DNA of 64,000 bases from positions 186,001 to 250,000 of the forward strand of contig NZ_CAJZAG010000011.1 of assembly GCF_914271485.1 (NCBI RefSeq). The letters are read 5' to 3'. The DNA comes from Cupriavidus pampae (GTDB lineage Bacteria > Pseudomonadota > Gammaproteobacteria > Burkholderiales > Burkholderiaceae). This document shows, piece after piece, positions 52,276 through 63,802 of this stretch (the stretch's first letter is position 1; the number at the start of each line of letters is the position of its first letter). Below the pieces are notes generated by a model. That model was not told the DNA's origin. It saw only the letters and a list, made by a program, of their open reading frames with translations, and did no database searches. Position numbers and translations under genes: made by a program.

Positions 52276-53532
52276 ATGCAGCCCTGCTCTACGCCGCCGG
52301 TCACCCCAGCGGCCCCCACGGCAGCGACCACGCCCGCAAGCTCGATCGCCAACCCGCTGCGCCTGATGCTGATTCTCAGCGCGCTGATGTCCTTTGCCTC
52401 GATCTCCACGGACATGTACCTGCCCGCGCTGCCCGCTATCGCGCGCGAGTTGCATGCCAGCGCGGCCAGCATCGAACTGACGCTGTCGGCGTTCCTGATT
52501 GGCTTCAGCGCGGGACAGTTGCTATGGGGCCCGCTCGCCGACCGCCACGGCCGGCGGCTGCCGATTGCGGCGGGGCTGGTGCTGTTCGTGATCGGCTCGG
52601 CCGGCTGCGCGCTGTCCACCACGGTGTGGCAGATGATGGGCTGGCGCGTGGTGCAGGCGCTGGGCGCCAGCGTGGGCCCGGTGCTGGCGCGGGCGATGGT
52701 GCGCGACCTCTATGCGCGCGAGGACGGCGCGCGCATGCTGTCGACGTTGATCCTGATCATGGGCATCGCGCCGCTGGCCGGGCCGTTGCTGGGCGGGCAG
52801 ATCCTGTCGTTCTGGAACTGGCAGGGCATTTTCTGGACACTCGTGATCGTCGGTTTGCTGACCATCGGCGCGCTGCGCTTCCTGCCGGAAACGCTGCCGC
52901 CCGCGCGACGCGTGACGACACCGCTGCGCTACGTCTTCCACGATTACGCCGCGCTGTTCCGCGATGCGCGGCTGATCGGCTACGGCCTGTCCGGTGGGTT
53001 CTATTACGCGGGCGCCTATGCGTTCGTCATTGGCACGCCGTTCGCGTATATCGAGTACTACCACGTGTCGCCGCAAAACTACGGCCTGCTGTTCGGCGTC
53101 AACGTGCTGGGCATGATGGCGGCCAACTTCGTCAACGCGCGGCTGCTGCGCGCGATCGGCAGCGCACGGCTGTTCCATCTGGGCACGTGGATCCTCGCGC
53201 TGTCGGGCATCGTGCTCGCGGTCAATGCGTACTTCGGCTGGGGCGGACTCGTCGGACTCGTGCTGCCGCTGTTCTTCTACATGTCGATGAACGGCTTTAT
53301 CGTCGCCAACTCCGTCGCGGGCGCGCTGGCAGCGTTTCCGCACAAGGCGGGCTCGGCATCGTCGCTGCTGGGCGCGATGCACTATGGCAGCGGCATCGTC
53401 AGCGCGGCGCTGGTCGGCTGGTGCGCCGATGGCACACCGTGGACGATGGCCTGGATCATGGGTGCGGCGGGCGTCGGCAGCCTTGTGACGTCGATAATCT
53501 CCACGCACATCCACGCCCGCCGCATAACGTAA
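52276..53532 (+). CDS. Bcr/CflA-family multidrug efflux MFS transporter
   Basis: A 418-residue, 12-helix drug:H+ antiporter. SISTDMYLPALPAIARELHA in helix 1, the loop GPLADRHGRRLPI, and GASVGPVLARAMVRDLYARE in helices 4-5 mark the DHA1 Bcr/CflA group. The N-terminal 25 residues are Pro/Ala-rich. ATG at 52276 is preferred over a GTG at 52231. It precedes the organosulfur region but is not obviously part of it. Confidence 0.9.
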   Translation: MQPCSTPPVTPAAPTAATTPASSIANPLRLMLILSALMSFASISTDMYLPALPAIARELHASAASIELTLSAFLIGFSAGQLLWGPLADRHGRRLPIAAGLVLFVIGSAGCALSTTVWQMMGWRVVQALGASVGPVLARAMVRDLYAREDGARMLSTLILIMGIAPLAGPLLGGQILSFWNWQGIFWTLVIVGLLTIGALRFLPETLPPARRVTTPLRYVFHDYAALFRDARLIGYGLSGGFYYAGAYAFVIGTPFAYIEYYHVSPQNYGLLFGVNVLGMMAANFVNARLLRAIGSARLFHLGTWILALSGIVLAVNAYFGWGGLVGLVLPLFFYMSMNGFIVANSVAGALAAFPHKAGSASSLLGAMHYGSGIVSAALVGWCADGTPWTMAWIMGAAGVGSLVTSIISTHIHARRIT

Positions 53533-53633
53533 TGCGGCCGCACCGCATGCCAACATGACAATACGTTCGTTCCCGTCGAGGGGCGATTCTGGTGACCATA
53601 GCCGGTCCCAACCCATCTCGACAGGAACGAATC

Positions 53634-54617
53634 ATGGCCTACCTGACTCCCTGGCTCCGCCGGATCACCACCGCCTTGAGCGCAAGCACGCTGCTGGCGG
53701 GCATCACACTCACCGCTCCGGCCCATGCGGCCGACCAGACCATCCGCGTCGGCTTTCAGAAGGCCGGCCTGCTCGCGGTGCTCAAAGCACAGGGCTCGCT
53801 CGAGAAAAAGCTGGCGCCGCTCGGCTACAAGGTCGAGTGGAAGGAATTTCCCGCCGGCCCGCAACTGCTCGAAGCACTGAATGCCAACGGCATCGACTTC
53901 GGCTACACCGGCGCGCCACCGGCCGTGTTCGCGCAGGCCGCCAAGACTGACTTCGTCTACGTCGGCGCCGAGCCCGGCGGCAAGTCCAACGAGGCGCTGT
54001 TCGTGCTCGATAACTCGTCGGTGCGCACCGTCAGCGATCTCAAAGGCAAACGCATCGCGGTGCAGAAGGGTTCGAGCTCGAACTACCTGCTGGTTCAGTT
54101 GCTGAAGAAGAACGGCCTGTCGTTCGCCGATATTCAGCCGATCTACCTGCCGCCCGCCGACGCGCGCGCCGCGTTCGAGTCCGGCAAGGTCGACGCGTGG
54201 GTCGTGTGGGACCCGTACTACGCGCTGGCCCAGCAGTCGCTGAAGGTGCGCACCGTGGCCGACTACGAGAATGTGCCTTCGCCGTTCAACTTCTATGAGG
54301 CCTCGCGTCGCTTCACCGAAGCCAATCCGAAGGCCATCAACGCGGTGCTCGAGCAGTTGCGAGCCACGGGTCAGTGGGTCGTCAAGAACCCGTCGGAAAC
54401 CGCGGCATTGCTCGCGCCGTCGCTGGGCTTGCCCCTCCCCGTCGTGGAGACCTGGCTCAAGCGCGTACCGTATGGCGTCACGCCAATCACGCCGGAAGTC
54501 GTGGCGAGTCAGCAGCGCGTGGCCGATCTGTTCCACGAACAGAAGCTGATTCCCACCCCGGTGGTGGTCAGCCAGAACGTGTGGCAGGCCAACTTCTCGC
54601 TCGCGGCCACCAACTAA
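53634..54617 (+). CDS. SsuA-like aliphatic sulfonate-binding protein
   Basis: A 327-residue periplasmic receptor with signal peptide cleaved after AHA near residue 32. TIRVGFQKAGLLAVLKAQGS, FPAGPQLLEALNANGIDFGY and AWVVWDPYYAL are characteristic of sulfonate/nitrate/taurine receptors, especially SsuA. No SsuB or SsuC gene follows; instead flavin monooxygenase genes do. It would deliver sulfonates or sulfones to a transporter encoded elsewhere. Confidence 0.9.
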   Translation: MAYLTPWLRRITTALSASTLLAGITLTAPAHAADQTIRVGFQKAGLLAVLKAQGSLEKKLAPLGYKVEWKEFPAGPQLLEALNANGIDFGYTGAPPAVFAQAAKTDFVYVGAEPGGKSNEALFVLDNSSVRTVSDLKGKRIAVQKGSSSNYLLVQLLKKNGLSFADIQPIYLPPADARAAFESGKVDAWVVWDPYYALAQQSLKVRTVADYENVPSPFNFYEASRRFTEANPKAINAVLEQLRATGQWVVKNPSETAALLAPSLGLPLPVVETWLKRVPYGVTPITPEVVASQQRVADLFHEQKLIPTPVVVSQNVWQANFSLAATN

Positions 54618-54673
54618 CTCAGGCTGGGGCGCAAGCGCGGAAGTACATATCCTTATCCTGATTCCTTCGTTCC

Positions 54674-54718
54674 CAGCGACACACGGCCCACCCTATGCTT
54701 GCGGGTCATGTGTCGCTG
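54674..54718 (+). promoter_or_regulatory. long stem-loop adjoining the ribosome binding site of the SfnB-like gene
   Basis: CAGCGACACA (54674-54683) pairs perfectly with TGTGTCGCTG (54709-54718), loop 25 bases. Just outside, CCTTC (54664-54668) can pair with GAAGG (54718-54722), which touches the likely ribosome site GGAAGG. The structure could hide or expose that site. Confidence 0.55.
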
Positions 54719-54730
54719 AAGGAAGGTTTC

Positions 54731-55957
54731 ATGAACGCCCCCCTGCAACTCGATTCACTGGATTCGCTGTATCCGCTGCAAACCGCGCTCGACGGCCTGC
54801 CCGAGTTGGCCCGTCAGATCGGCGCTGGCGCCGCCGCGCGCGAAGCGCGACGCGTGCTGCCGTACGAAGGCTTTGCGCTGTTCCGCAAGTCCGGACTGGG
54901 CGCGCTGCGACTGCCGGTCGCGTGGGGCGGACTCGGTGGCACGCTCGTCGATCTGTTCGATGCGATCACGACGATCGCCGCGGAAGAGTCGAACGTCGCC
55001 CACGCACTGCGCATTCACTACGACCAGACCGAAGTGCTGCGATTGTCGCCGCGCTCCGCGTTCAACGACGTGCAGATTGCCCGCGTGTCCGAAGGCGCGA
55101 TTTTCGGCGGCGCATCGACCGAGCGCACCACCTCGCGCCCCGGTGAAATCCAGACCGCGCTGCGCCGCGACGGCGATCGCTACCTGCTGTCGGGCCGCAA
55201 GTACTACTCCACCGGCACCGCCTTCTCCGACTACGCCCGCATCAACGTGCTGGGCGCCGATGGCGAACCCGTGCTGATCGTGATTCCCGTGAACCGTGCC
55301 GGCTTCAGCATCGTCGACGATTGGGACGGCATGGGCCAGCGCATGACCGCGAGCGGCAGCCTGTTGTTCGATAACGTGGCAGTCTTCGCCAATGAAGTGG
55401 CGCCGCGCGACAGCACCACGCTGGTCGGTCGTCATTGCGGCGCGCTGCGACAGCTACATCTGGTCGCCGTGGCGGCCGGGATCGTGCGCAACGCGTGGAA
55501 CGATGCGCGCCGCTATGTACTCGAACATGGCCGGCCCGCGCTGCACAGCCCCGCGCCGAGCGCGCGTGAGGACCACTTCATTCAGGGTGTGATTGGCGAC
55601 CTTGCCGCGCATAGTCATGCGATCGATGGCCTTGTGCGCGAGAACGCGCGCGCGCTCGACCGCTCGGCGGATGCGCTCGTCAATGGCGCCGACAATGCCG
55701 AGGAACTGGTGCTGGCCGGCGCGCTGGCCACCGCGCAGACCCAGCTCGTCGTCAGCAAGCTCGCGCTGCATGCGGGCGAGCGCATGTTCGAAGCCGGCGG
55801 CGCGTCGTTCACCGCGCGCGCGCACAACTTCGATCGCCACTGGCGCAATCTGCGCACGATCTTCAGCCACAACCCGCTGCTGCACAAGGCACGCGTGGTA
55901 GGCGCCTATCACCTGAACGGCGAGACCACGCACCTGACCGAAGGCCGCGTGTTCTGA
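54731..55957 (+). CDS. SfnB/DszC-like acyl-CoA dehydrogenase-type monooxygenase
   Basis: A 408-residue flavoprotein with acyl-CoA dehydrogenase fold. Segments SGLGALRLPVAWGGLGGTLV, TTIAAEESNVAHALRIHYD, GDRYLLSGRKYYSTGTAFSD and DNVAVFANEV match the SfnB/DszC group, which oxygenates sulfur compounds with reduced flavin. The C-terminal FEAGGASFTARAHNFDRHWRN carries the flavin site. A flavin reductase is not encoded here. It is followed after 22 bases by a DszA/SnaA-type monooxygenase. Confidence 0.9.
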   Translation: MNAPLQLDSLDSLYPLQTALDGLPELARQIGAGAAAREARRVLPYEGFALFRKSGLGALRLPVAWGGLGGTLVDLFDAITTIAAEESNVAHALRIHYDQTEVLRLSPRSAFNDVQIARVSEGAIFGGASTERTTSRPGEIQTALRRDGDRYLLSGRKYYSTGTAFSDYARINVLGADGEPVLIVIPVNRAGFSIVDDWDGMGQRMTASGSLLFDNVAVFANEVAPRDSTTLVGRHCGALRQLHLVAVAAGIVRNAWNDARRYVLEHGRPALHSPAPSAREDHFIQGVIGDLAAHSHAIDGLVRENARALDRSADALVNGADNAEELVLAGALATAQTQLVVSKLALHAGERMFEAGGASFTARAHNFDRHWRNLRTIFSHNPLLHKARVVGAYHLNGETTHLTEGRVF

Positions 55958-55979
55958 ACGCATCCACCGGAACGCACTC

Positions 55980-57306
55980 ATGACCCAGGCCGCGCGACCG
56001 CGCCAGCTTCACCTGAACCTCAACGCGCTGCACTCGGGCTTCGTGCCGTCGGCCTGGCGTGTGCCGGACGCCGATCCGCGCGCGTTTCTCGATGTGCAGC
56101 ACTATATCCGGCTGGCGCGGATCGCCGAGGCCGGCAAGTTCGATGCGATCTTCCTCGCCGACAATGCATCGATCGCCGATCAGATCGACTTTCGGCCGAT
56201 CACCGCGCTGGAGCCGACGTTGCTGCTTGCGTGCGTCGCCACCGCGACCACGCATATCGGTCTGGTCGCCACGCTATCGACAAGCTACAACGAGCCCTAC
56301 AACGTGGCGCGGCGCTTTGCCACGCTCGATATCGTCAGCCATGGCCGTGCGGGCTGGAACGTCGTGACCACGGCCGATGCCGGTTCCGCGCGCAATTTCG
56401 GCCGACTGGCGCCACCCGATCACGCCCAGCGCTACGCGCGCGCAGACGAGTTCACGCGCGTGGTCAAGGCGCTGTGGGATAGCTGGGAAGACGACGCGTT
56501 CGTCGGCGACAAGTCGTCGGGTCGCTTCGTCGACACCGCGAAGCTGCAACCGATCGCGCACCATGGCGCGTTCTTCGACGTCCACGGTCCGCTCAATCAG
56601 CCGCGGCCGCCGCAGGGGCACCCGGTGCTGTTCCAGGCCGGCGGCTCTTCCGACGGGCGCGAACTGGCTGCGTTGCATGCGGAAGCGGTGTTCTCCGCCG
56701 CGCAGTCTTTCGAGGAGGCGTTTGCCTATCGCGCGGAGATCAATCAACGCGCCGAGGCCCTCGGTCGTGGTCCGCATGCAGTGAAGGTGCTGCCGGGCCT
56801 GACCACGATCATCGGCGCCACCGAGGCGGAGGCGATCGCCCGTCGCGATGCACTCATCGATCTGATTCCTTGGAGCTACAGCCTGAATCGGCTGGCCGGC
56901 ACGCTCGGGATTTCGGCCGATCGCCTGTCACTCGATCAGCCGCTGCCGGACGACCTTGTGCTGCCGGCAAACGGCAACCACACGTTCTTCCGCGCCACGG
57001 TCGCATTTGGCCAGCAGCGTGGGCTCACTGTGCGCGCATTGATTCGCGAACTGGCCGGCGGTGGTGGCCATCGCGTGGTTGTCGGCACGCCCGAGCAGAT
57101 CGCGGACGATATCGAGCACTGGTTCGTCAACGGTGCGGCCGATGGCTTCAACCTGATGCCCGATGTGTTGCCGGATGGCGTGCAGGATTTTGTGGATGGC
57201 GTGGTGCCGATCCTGCAGCGGCGTGGCTTGTTCCGTACCGAGTACGAAGGACGCACGCTGCGGGATCATCTGGGACTGGCACGTCCGCAAGGGCGTGCGT
57301 CGGCAC

Positions 57307-57320
<14 letters not shown>
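55980..57320 (+). CDS. LLM-class flavin-dependent monooxygenase (NtaA/SnaA/DszA family)
   Basis: A 446-residue two-component monooxygenase. LNLNALHSGFVPSAW at the start, IAEAGKFDAIFLADNASIAD, TYNEPYN-like STSYNEPYNVARRFATLD, and GRAGWNVVTTADAGSARNFG are hallmarks of the NtaA/SnaA/DszA group, which acts on sulfones, chelators and other large substrates using FMNH2. It pairs with the SfnB-like gene. Its 3' end overlaps the convergent ABC ATPase gene by 14 bases. Confidence 0.93.
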
Positions 57321-59004
<1,684 letters not shown>

Positions 59005-59018
59005 GATTCGGTCCTTCT

Positions 59019-59948
59019 TCAGCGCGCGCCGCGCGGATCGAATGCCGCGGCAAGCCCATCGCCAATCAGATTGAGTGCCAATACCGTGAGCACGATCGCC
59101 ATGCCCGGCAGCACGCACACATACCAGTCCGTGCGCAGCACCTCGCGACCCGCGCCGACCATATTGCCCCAGCTCGCCACGTTGGGATCGCCGAGGCCGA
59201 GGAACGCGAGACTCGACTCGGTCAGGATCGCGGTGGCGACCATCAGCGAGGCCGACACCAACACTGGCGTGAGCACATTGGGCAGGATGTCGTGCGCGAT
59301 GATGCGCGCGTCGCTGGCGCCCAACGCTTCGCTCGCCAGCACCATGTCTCCGTGGCGCAGGCGCAGCACTTCCGCGCGCACCAGCCGCGCGAGCGCGGGC
59401 CACGACGTCACGCCGATGGCCAGCGCGATCTTGCCGATCGACGGCTGTGCCACCGCGACGATCGCGAGCGCAAACAGAAACGACGGGATGGTCTGGAAAA
59501 ACGTGGTCACGGTACCGAAGATACGATCGATGCGACCCTTGAAATCATTTCCGTAGTAGCCGGCCACGATGCCACCGGCCACGCCCAGCACTACTGCGAT
59601 CAGCGTGGACACCGCCGCGATCGTCAGCGACGCGCGCGCGCCGTGGAACAGCTCGGCCAGAATGTCGCGGCCGAGCATATCGGAACCAAACGGGAAGGCC
59701 GCATCACGGCCCGGCCATAGCAGCGGCTCGGTGGCCATATCGAGCGGGTCGTCCGGATATAGCCAGCCCGCCGTGACGGCAGCCGCCACGACGATTGCCA
59801 GCAATACCGTGCCGACCCACGCGCTTGGCGAACTCAGCAGTCGACGCAACGCGCCGTGGCTACGCGTATATGACAACGGCGGCGCTACCGTGACGTCCGC
59901 ATCGGTCAGGACCGGGGCGCCAATCAGCGATGGAGATGACGATGACAT
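59019..59948 (-). CDS. oligopeptide-type ABC permease (DppC-like)
   Basis: A 309-residue permease with six membrane segments. FPFGSDMLGRDILAELFHGA is the DppC hallmark, and EALGASDARIIAHDILPNVL the EAA loop. ATG 59948 is chosen since GGGAG lies six bases before it. It lies 14 bases upstream of the ATPase gene. Confidence 0.94.
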   Translation of the reverse strand: MSSSSPSLIGAPVLTDADVTVAPPLSYTRSHGALRRLLSSPSAWVGTVLLAIVVAAAVTAGWLYPDDPLDMATEPLLWPGRDAAFPFGSDMLGRDILAELFHGARASLTIAAVSTLIAVVLGVAGGIVAGYYGNDFKGRIDRIFGTVTTFFQTIPSFLFALAIVAVAQPSIGKIALAIGVTSWPALARLVRAEVLRLRHGDMVLASEALGASDARIIAHDILPNVLTPVLVSASLMVATAILTESSLAFLGLGDPNVASWGNMVGAGREVLRTDWYVCVLPGMAIVLTVLALNLIGDGLAAAFDPRGAR

Positions 59949-59964
59949 GAACAACTCCCGGGAT

Positions 59965-61005
59965 TCAGTGCGGAAGACGAATGCGTGGATCGACGCGCGC
60001 GTAGACCACGTCGACGATCCAGTTGACGACGATCACGACCACCGAGCTGCACAGCAGGATGCCAAGCAGCAGGTTGTAGTCGCGTTGATAGAGCGCGTCG
60101 AAAGCGGTGCGCCCGAGGCCCGGCCAGGAGAACACGGTCTCGACAATCACCGCGCCGCCGATGACCGAGCTTGCCTGCACGCCGAACATCGTGATCAGCG
60201 GCAGCAGCGCGTTGCGCAACACATGGCGCGTGAGCACGCGCGAAGCGGGCGCACCCTTGGCCACGGCCGTGCGCACGAAATCCTGACGCCGCACTTCGAT
60301 CATGCTCGCGCGCATCAGCCGCACATACACGGCCATATAGAACAGCCCGAGCGTGATCGCCGGCAGCACGAGATGCTGGGCCACGTCGAGCGCGTAACGC
60401 CAGCCCGTGTAGCCCGATTCCACCGTGAACATGCCACCGACCGGCAACCAGTCGAGCCACACCGAGAACACCAGCACGAGCATCAGCCCGATCCAGAACA
60501 GCGGTGTCGCGAAGCACAGCAGTGCGGCCGCAGAGATCACGGTATCGAGCAACCGACCCGCGCGGCCCGCGGCCAGTACGCCGAGCCCGGCACCGAGCAC
60601 CACCGCAAAGGCGATGCTCGCGCCCATCAGCAACAGCGTGGCGGGCAGTCGTTGCGCGATCAGGTCCAGCACGGGCATGCCCTGACGAAACGAGTACCCG
60701 AGATCGAGCTGCGCAAGGTGCCAAAGGTACTTGTACAGCTGTACCCAGAGCGGTTGATCGAGGCCGAACTGCGCACGCAGCGCAGCCAGATACTCGGGCG
60801 TGGCCGCACCGGCCTCACCCGCGAGTACCTGTGCCGCATCGCCGGGCGCCAGCCGCAGCAGGAAGAAGTTGACGATCGCGATGCCAACCACTACGCCCAC
60901 GAGCTGTGCGAGGCGGCGCCACGGCAGCACGCGCGCCAGCGCGGGAAGGTACGTCGTGAAGGACGTCGAAGAAGCTCCTGGAGCGCGCGTGTTCACGTCA
61001 GACAC
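59965..61005 (-). CDS. oligopeptide-type ABC permease (DppB-like)
   Basis: A 346-residue permease with an extended N-terminus before the first helix. RLAPGDAAQVLAG, LRAQFGLDQPLWVQLYKYL and the EAA loop TAVAKGAPASRVLTRHVLRN are typical of DppB. It follows the receptor gene closely and precedes DppC. Confidence 0.94.
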   Translation of the reverse strand: MSDVNTRAPGASSTSFTTYLPALARVLPWRRLAQLVGVVVGIAIVNFFLLRLAPGDAAQVLAGEAGAATPEYLAALRAQFGLDQPLWVQLYKYLWHLAQLDLGYSFRQGMPVLDLIAQRLPATLLLMGASIAFAVVLGAGLGVLAAGRAGRLLDTVISAAALLCFATPLFWIGLMLVLVFSVWLDWLPVGGMFTVESGYTGWRYALDVAQHLVLPAITLGLFYMAVYVRLMRASMIEVRRQDFVRTAVAKGAPASRVLTRHVLRNALLPLITMFGVQASSVIGGAVIVETVFSWPGLGRTAFDALYQRDYNLLLGILLCSSVVVIVVNWIVDVVYARVDPRIRLPH

Positions 61006-61014
61006 CTCAGAGGC

Positions 61015-62670
61015 TTACTTGCCCGCAACCGTGGCCGTCGCGCCGGGCGGCTGCGCGAACCACGCGTTTTTCAGCGACGCGTAGATTTGATCCACACCGC
61101 TGACCGTGTCGCGCAGCGAGGACGATTGCACCGTGAAGAAACGCAGCTCGAGCAACGGCACCGACGGCAGGTCATTCTGCACCACGGTCTGGAAGCGCTT
61201 GAACAGCTCCACGCGCTCGGCCTGGCTCGGCGAGCCTTGTGCCTCGTCGATCAACTTGTTGGCTTCTTCGCCGCGATAGCCGGAGCCATTCGACCATGGG
61301 ATGTTCTTGCCCACGGTGTCGGCACGATAGGCGCGCGTGACGCCCACCAGCGGATCGGCAAAGCCAGCGAACCACACCACGGCGAGATCGAAGTCGCGAT
61401 CGCCATAGACACGCTTGGTGTACGTCGGCGTGTCCTGCGTGCGCACGGTCACGTCGATGCCGACGCGCTTGTACGCCTGCTTGAGGTACTCGGCGCTGCG
61501 CTTATAGTCGTCGCCGTACGGCAGATAGTCGATCTGGATCTTGAGGCGGTTGCCATCGGCATTGCGCTTGAGACCGGCCGCGTCGAGCAGTTGCTCGGCC
61601 TTGGCCGGGTCATACGCATACTTCGGCACGGCCGGGTTGAAGAACTGTGTGAGCGTCGACACCACCGGGCTCACCGCGGGCTTGCCGAAACCGAACCACA
61701 CCACCTTGTTGAGCGCGTTGAGGTCGATCGCATGAGCCAGGGCCTGACGCACACGTACGTCCTTGAAGTACGGGCGGTCGAGGTTCACGTCCATGAACAG
61801 CCACGGCGAGATCCAGTCGTAGCCGCGCGTCTCGAGCTTGAGCGACGGCAGTTGGGCCAGACGCTGCGCATCCTTGAGCGGCACCGGGTTGAACGGCGCG
61901 TACTGCGCCTCGCCCTTCTCGAGCGCCGCGGCACGGGCGCTGGCGTCCGGAATCACCTTGAACACGATCTTGTCGAGGTAGGGCTTGCCCTTGTCCCAAT
62001 AGTTGGGATTGCGCTCGAGCACGATGTAGTTGCCCTTGTTCCATTCCTTGAACACGAACGGACCCGTACCCACCGGCTTGTTGTTGTACGGGTTGTTGAG
62101 AATGTCCGTGCCTTCATACAGATGCTTCGGCAGCACCTGCGCGCCATTGCTGTTGAGCGAGCTCAGCACCGCAAGCGACGGCTCCGAGAAATGCAGCACC
62201 ACGGTAAGCGGGTCCGGCGTATCGACCTGCGTCACCTTGCCGAACAGGATCTGGTTACGCGGATGGAGCTTCTTCCAGACGTTCTCCAGCGTCCACTTGA
62301 CGTCCGCCGAAGTGAACGGCTTGCCATCGTGCCACTTCACATTGGGCCGCAGATGGAACGTCAACGTCTTCGAATCCTTCGAGATGTCCCAGCGCTCGGC
62401 CAGCGCCGGTTTGAGCTTGAAGTTGTTGTCGTACTCGACCAGGCCGTCGAACACGTTCGCGCTGAAGAAGCCAGTCGGTGCGGCCGAGTTGAGCGCCGAG
62501 GTCAGGATCACGGGCTCGGGCTGAATGATCGTGGTCAGCGTGCCGCCGGCGCGCGGGGTTTCCGCGGCGGGCGCGGCAACTGCCGAGGTGCCGGCGAGCA
62601 GTTGCAACGCGAATGCGGTCGGGGCTAGCCACGCCAGTGGCCGGGACTTCCGGAACAGGTGCTGGAACAT
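61015..62670 (-). CDS. family 5 extracellular solute-binding protein (DppA-like)
   Basis: A 551-residue periplasmic receptor with signal peptide cleaved after VAA near residue 33. GGTLTTIIQPEPVILTSALN, ALAERWDISKDSKTLTFHLR and VKWHDGKPFTSADVKWTLEN are hallmarks. Family members carry peptides, glutathione, nickel or other compounds; with sulfur monooxygenases and a TauD enzyme around it, a sulfur-containing peptide or conjugate is plausible. First gene of the minus operon. Confidence 0.94.
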   Translation of the reverse strand: MFQHLFRKSRPLAWLAPTAFALQLLAGTSAVAAPAAETPRAGGTLTTIIQPEPVILTSALNSAAPTGFFSANVFDGLVEYDNNFKLKPALAERWDISKDSKTLTFHLRPNVKWHDGKPFTSADVKWTLENVWKKLHPRNQILFGKVTQVDTPDPLTVVLHFSEPSLAVLSSLNSNGAQVLPKHLYEGTDILNNPYNNKPVGTGPFVFKEWNKGNYIVLERNPNYWDKGKPYLDKIVFKVIPDASARAAALEKGEAQYAPFNPVPLKDAQRLAQLPSLKLETRGYDWISPWLFMDVNLDRPYFKDVRVRQALAHAIDLNALNKVVWFGFGKPAVSPVVSTLTQFFNPAVPKYAYDPAKAEQLLDAAGLKRNADGNRLKIQIDYLPYGDDYKRSAEYLKQAYKRVGIDVTVRTQDTPTYTKRVYGDRDFDLAVVWFAGFADPLVGVTRAYRADTVGKNIPWSNGSGYRGEEANKLIDEAQGSPSQAERVELFKRFQTVVQNDLPSVPLLELRFFTVQSSSLRDTVSGVDQIYASLKNAWFAQPPGATATVAGK

Positions 62671-62725
62671 AGAAGGGCAGGTAGGAAGATGGGCCACCCA
62701 ATATAGAGAGGGCCTCCGTGCGCGC

Positions 62726-62790
62726 GAACGAACGTTTACGCATGCCGATATGCGATGCCTGCCGATATCCAAGCGCGAATTCATTCGTTC
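62726..62790. promoter_or_regulatory. repeats in the DppA-like/TauD divergent promoter
   Basis: TGCCGATAT occurs as a direct repeat at 62743-62751 and 62760-62768 (17-base period). It is flanked by an inverted repeat GAACGAA (62726-62732) and TTCGTTC (62784-62790). They lie in the 184-base gap between divergent genes and could bind a CysB/Cbl-like regulator; this is inference. Confidence 0.5.
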
Positions 62791-62854
62791 TGCGTGACCT
62801 GCCGCGACGCCTAAGGTGACGATCACCCAGACGTCCTCTTCCGGAGACCTCCCC

Positions 62855-63802
62855 ATGACGCAGAATCAGATTCCGATCGACCTCGACGTGCGCCCCGTGT
62901 CGGGGCGCATCGGTGCCGAAGTGCGCGGCGTACGCCTGGACGGCGATCTGCCGGCTGCGGCATTCGACGCCATCCGCGCGGCGCTGCTACAGCACAAGGT
63001 CCTGTTCTTCCGCGAGCAGAGTCACCTCGACGATGCCACGCAGGAAGCGTTCGGCGCGTTGTTCGGCACACCGGTGCCACATCCGACCGTGCCGGTACGG
63101 GCGGGCACGCAATACCTGTTGGAGCTCGATTCGCAGCATGGTGGCGGCCGCGCCAACTCATGGCATACCGACGTTACGTTCGACCTCGCCTATCCGCAGG
63201 TATCGGTGCTGCGCGCGGTGGAGGTGCCTGCGTACGGTGGCGATACGGTCTGGGCCAATACGGCCGCGGCCTACGACGAACTGCCGGAACCGCTGCGCGA
63301 CCTCGCGGACAAGCTGTGGGCCCTCCATACCAACGACTATGATTACGCGGGCTCGCGTCCGCAGCCACATGGTCCCGATGCGCAGCACTATCGCGATGTG
63401 TTCACGCGCACCGTATACGAGACCGAGCATCCGGTCGTGCGCGTGCATCCGGAAACCGGCGAGCGCACGCTTGTGCTCGGCCATTTCGTCAGGCGCCTGC
63501 TTGGCTATTCGTCGTCCGATTCGGCGCATCTGATCTCGTTGCTGCAGAACCATGTGCATCGGCTCGAGAACACCGTGCGCTGGCGTTGGCAGAGCGGCGA
63601 CGTGGCGATCTGGGACAACCGCGCAACGCAGCACTATGCGATCAACGACTACGGCGATGCGCGCCGCGTGGTGCGCCGTGTGACCATCGCCGGCGATGTG
63701 CCAGTGAGTGTGGACGGCGAGCACAGCCGTGCGATCAAGCCTGTGCGGGATGCGGGTGCCGCTGGCAATGACGCCGCCGCGCAGGCGCGCAAGGCGGCCT
63801 GA
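62855..63802 (+). CDS. TauD/TfdA-family Fe(II)/2-oxoglutarate dioxygenase
   Basis: A 315-residue dioxygenase. The iron ligands are His104 and Asp106 in SWHTDVTF and a distal His in NRATQHYAINDY; the 2-oxoglutarate Arg is in RRVVRRVTIAG. TauD and relatives (AtsK, SftA) release sulfite or sulfate from taurine, alkyl sulfates or sulfonates. The first two dozen residues (VRPVSGRIGAEVRGVRLDGD) are typical. GGAG lies upstream of ATG 62855. The extended Ala/Lys-rich C-terminus is not conserved. Confidence 0.93.
   Translation: MTQNQIPIDLDVRPVSGRIGAEVRGVRLDGDLPAAAFDAIRAALLQHKVLFFREQSHLDDATQEAFGALFGTPVPHPTVPVRAGTQYLLELDSQHGGGRANSWHTDVTFDLAYPQVSVLRAVEVPAYGGDTVWANTAAAYDELPEPLRDLADKLWALHTNDYDYAGSRPQPHGPDAQHYRDVFTRTVYETEHPVVRVHPETGERTLVLGHFVRRLLGYSSSDSAHLISLLQNHVHRLENTVRWRWQSGDVAIWDNRATQHYAINDYGDARRVVRRVTIAGDVPVSVDGEHSRAIKPVRDAGAAGNDAAAQARKAA

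Noticed and set aside
53634..54617. Reading the SsuA-like gene as a nitrate or taurine receptor
   Set aside because: Possible within the superfamily, but the neighbouring sulfur monooxygenases and TauD homologue make sulfonate more likely; kept as SsuA-like without a gene symbol.
59569..62628. A 1019-codon open frame on the + strand
   Set aside because: It lies opposite three well-supported ABC transporter genes; its product is rich in His/Arg/Gln as expected from antisense reading of GC-rich genes.
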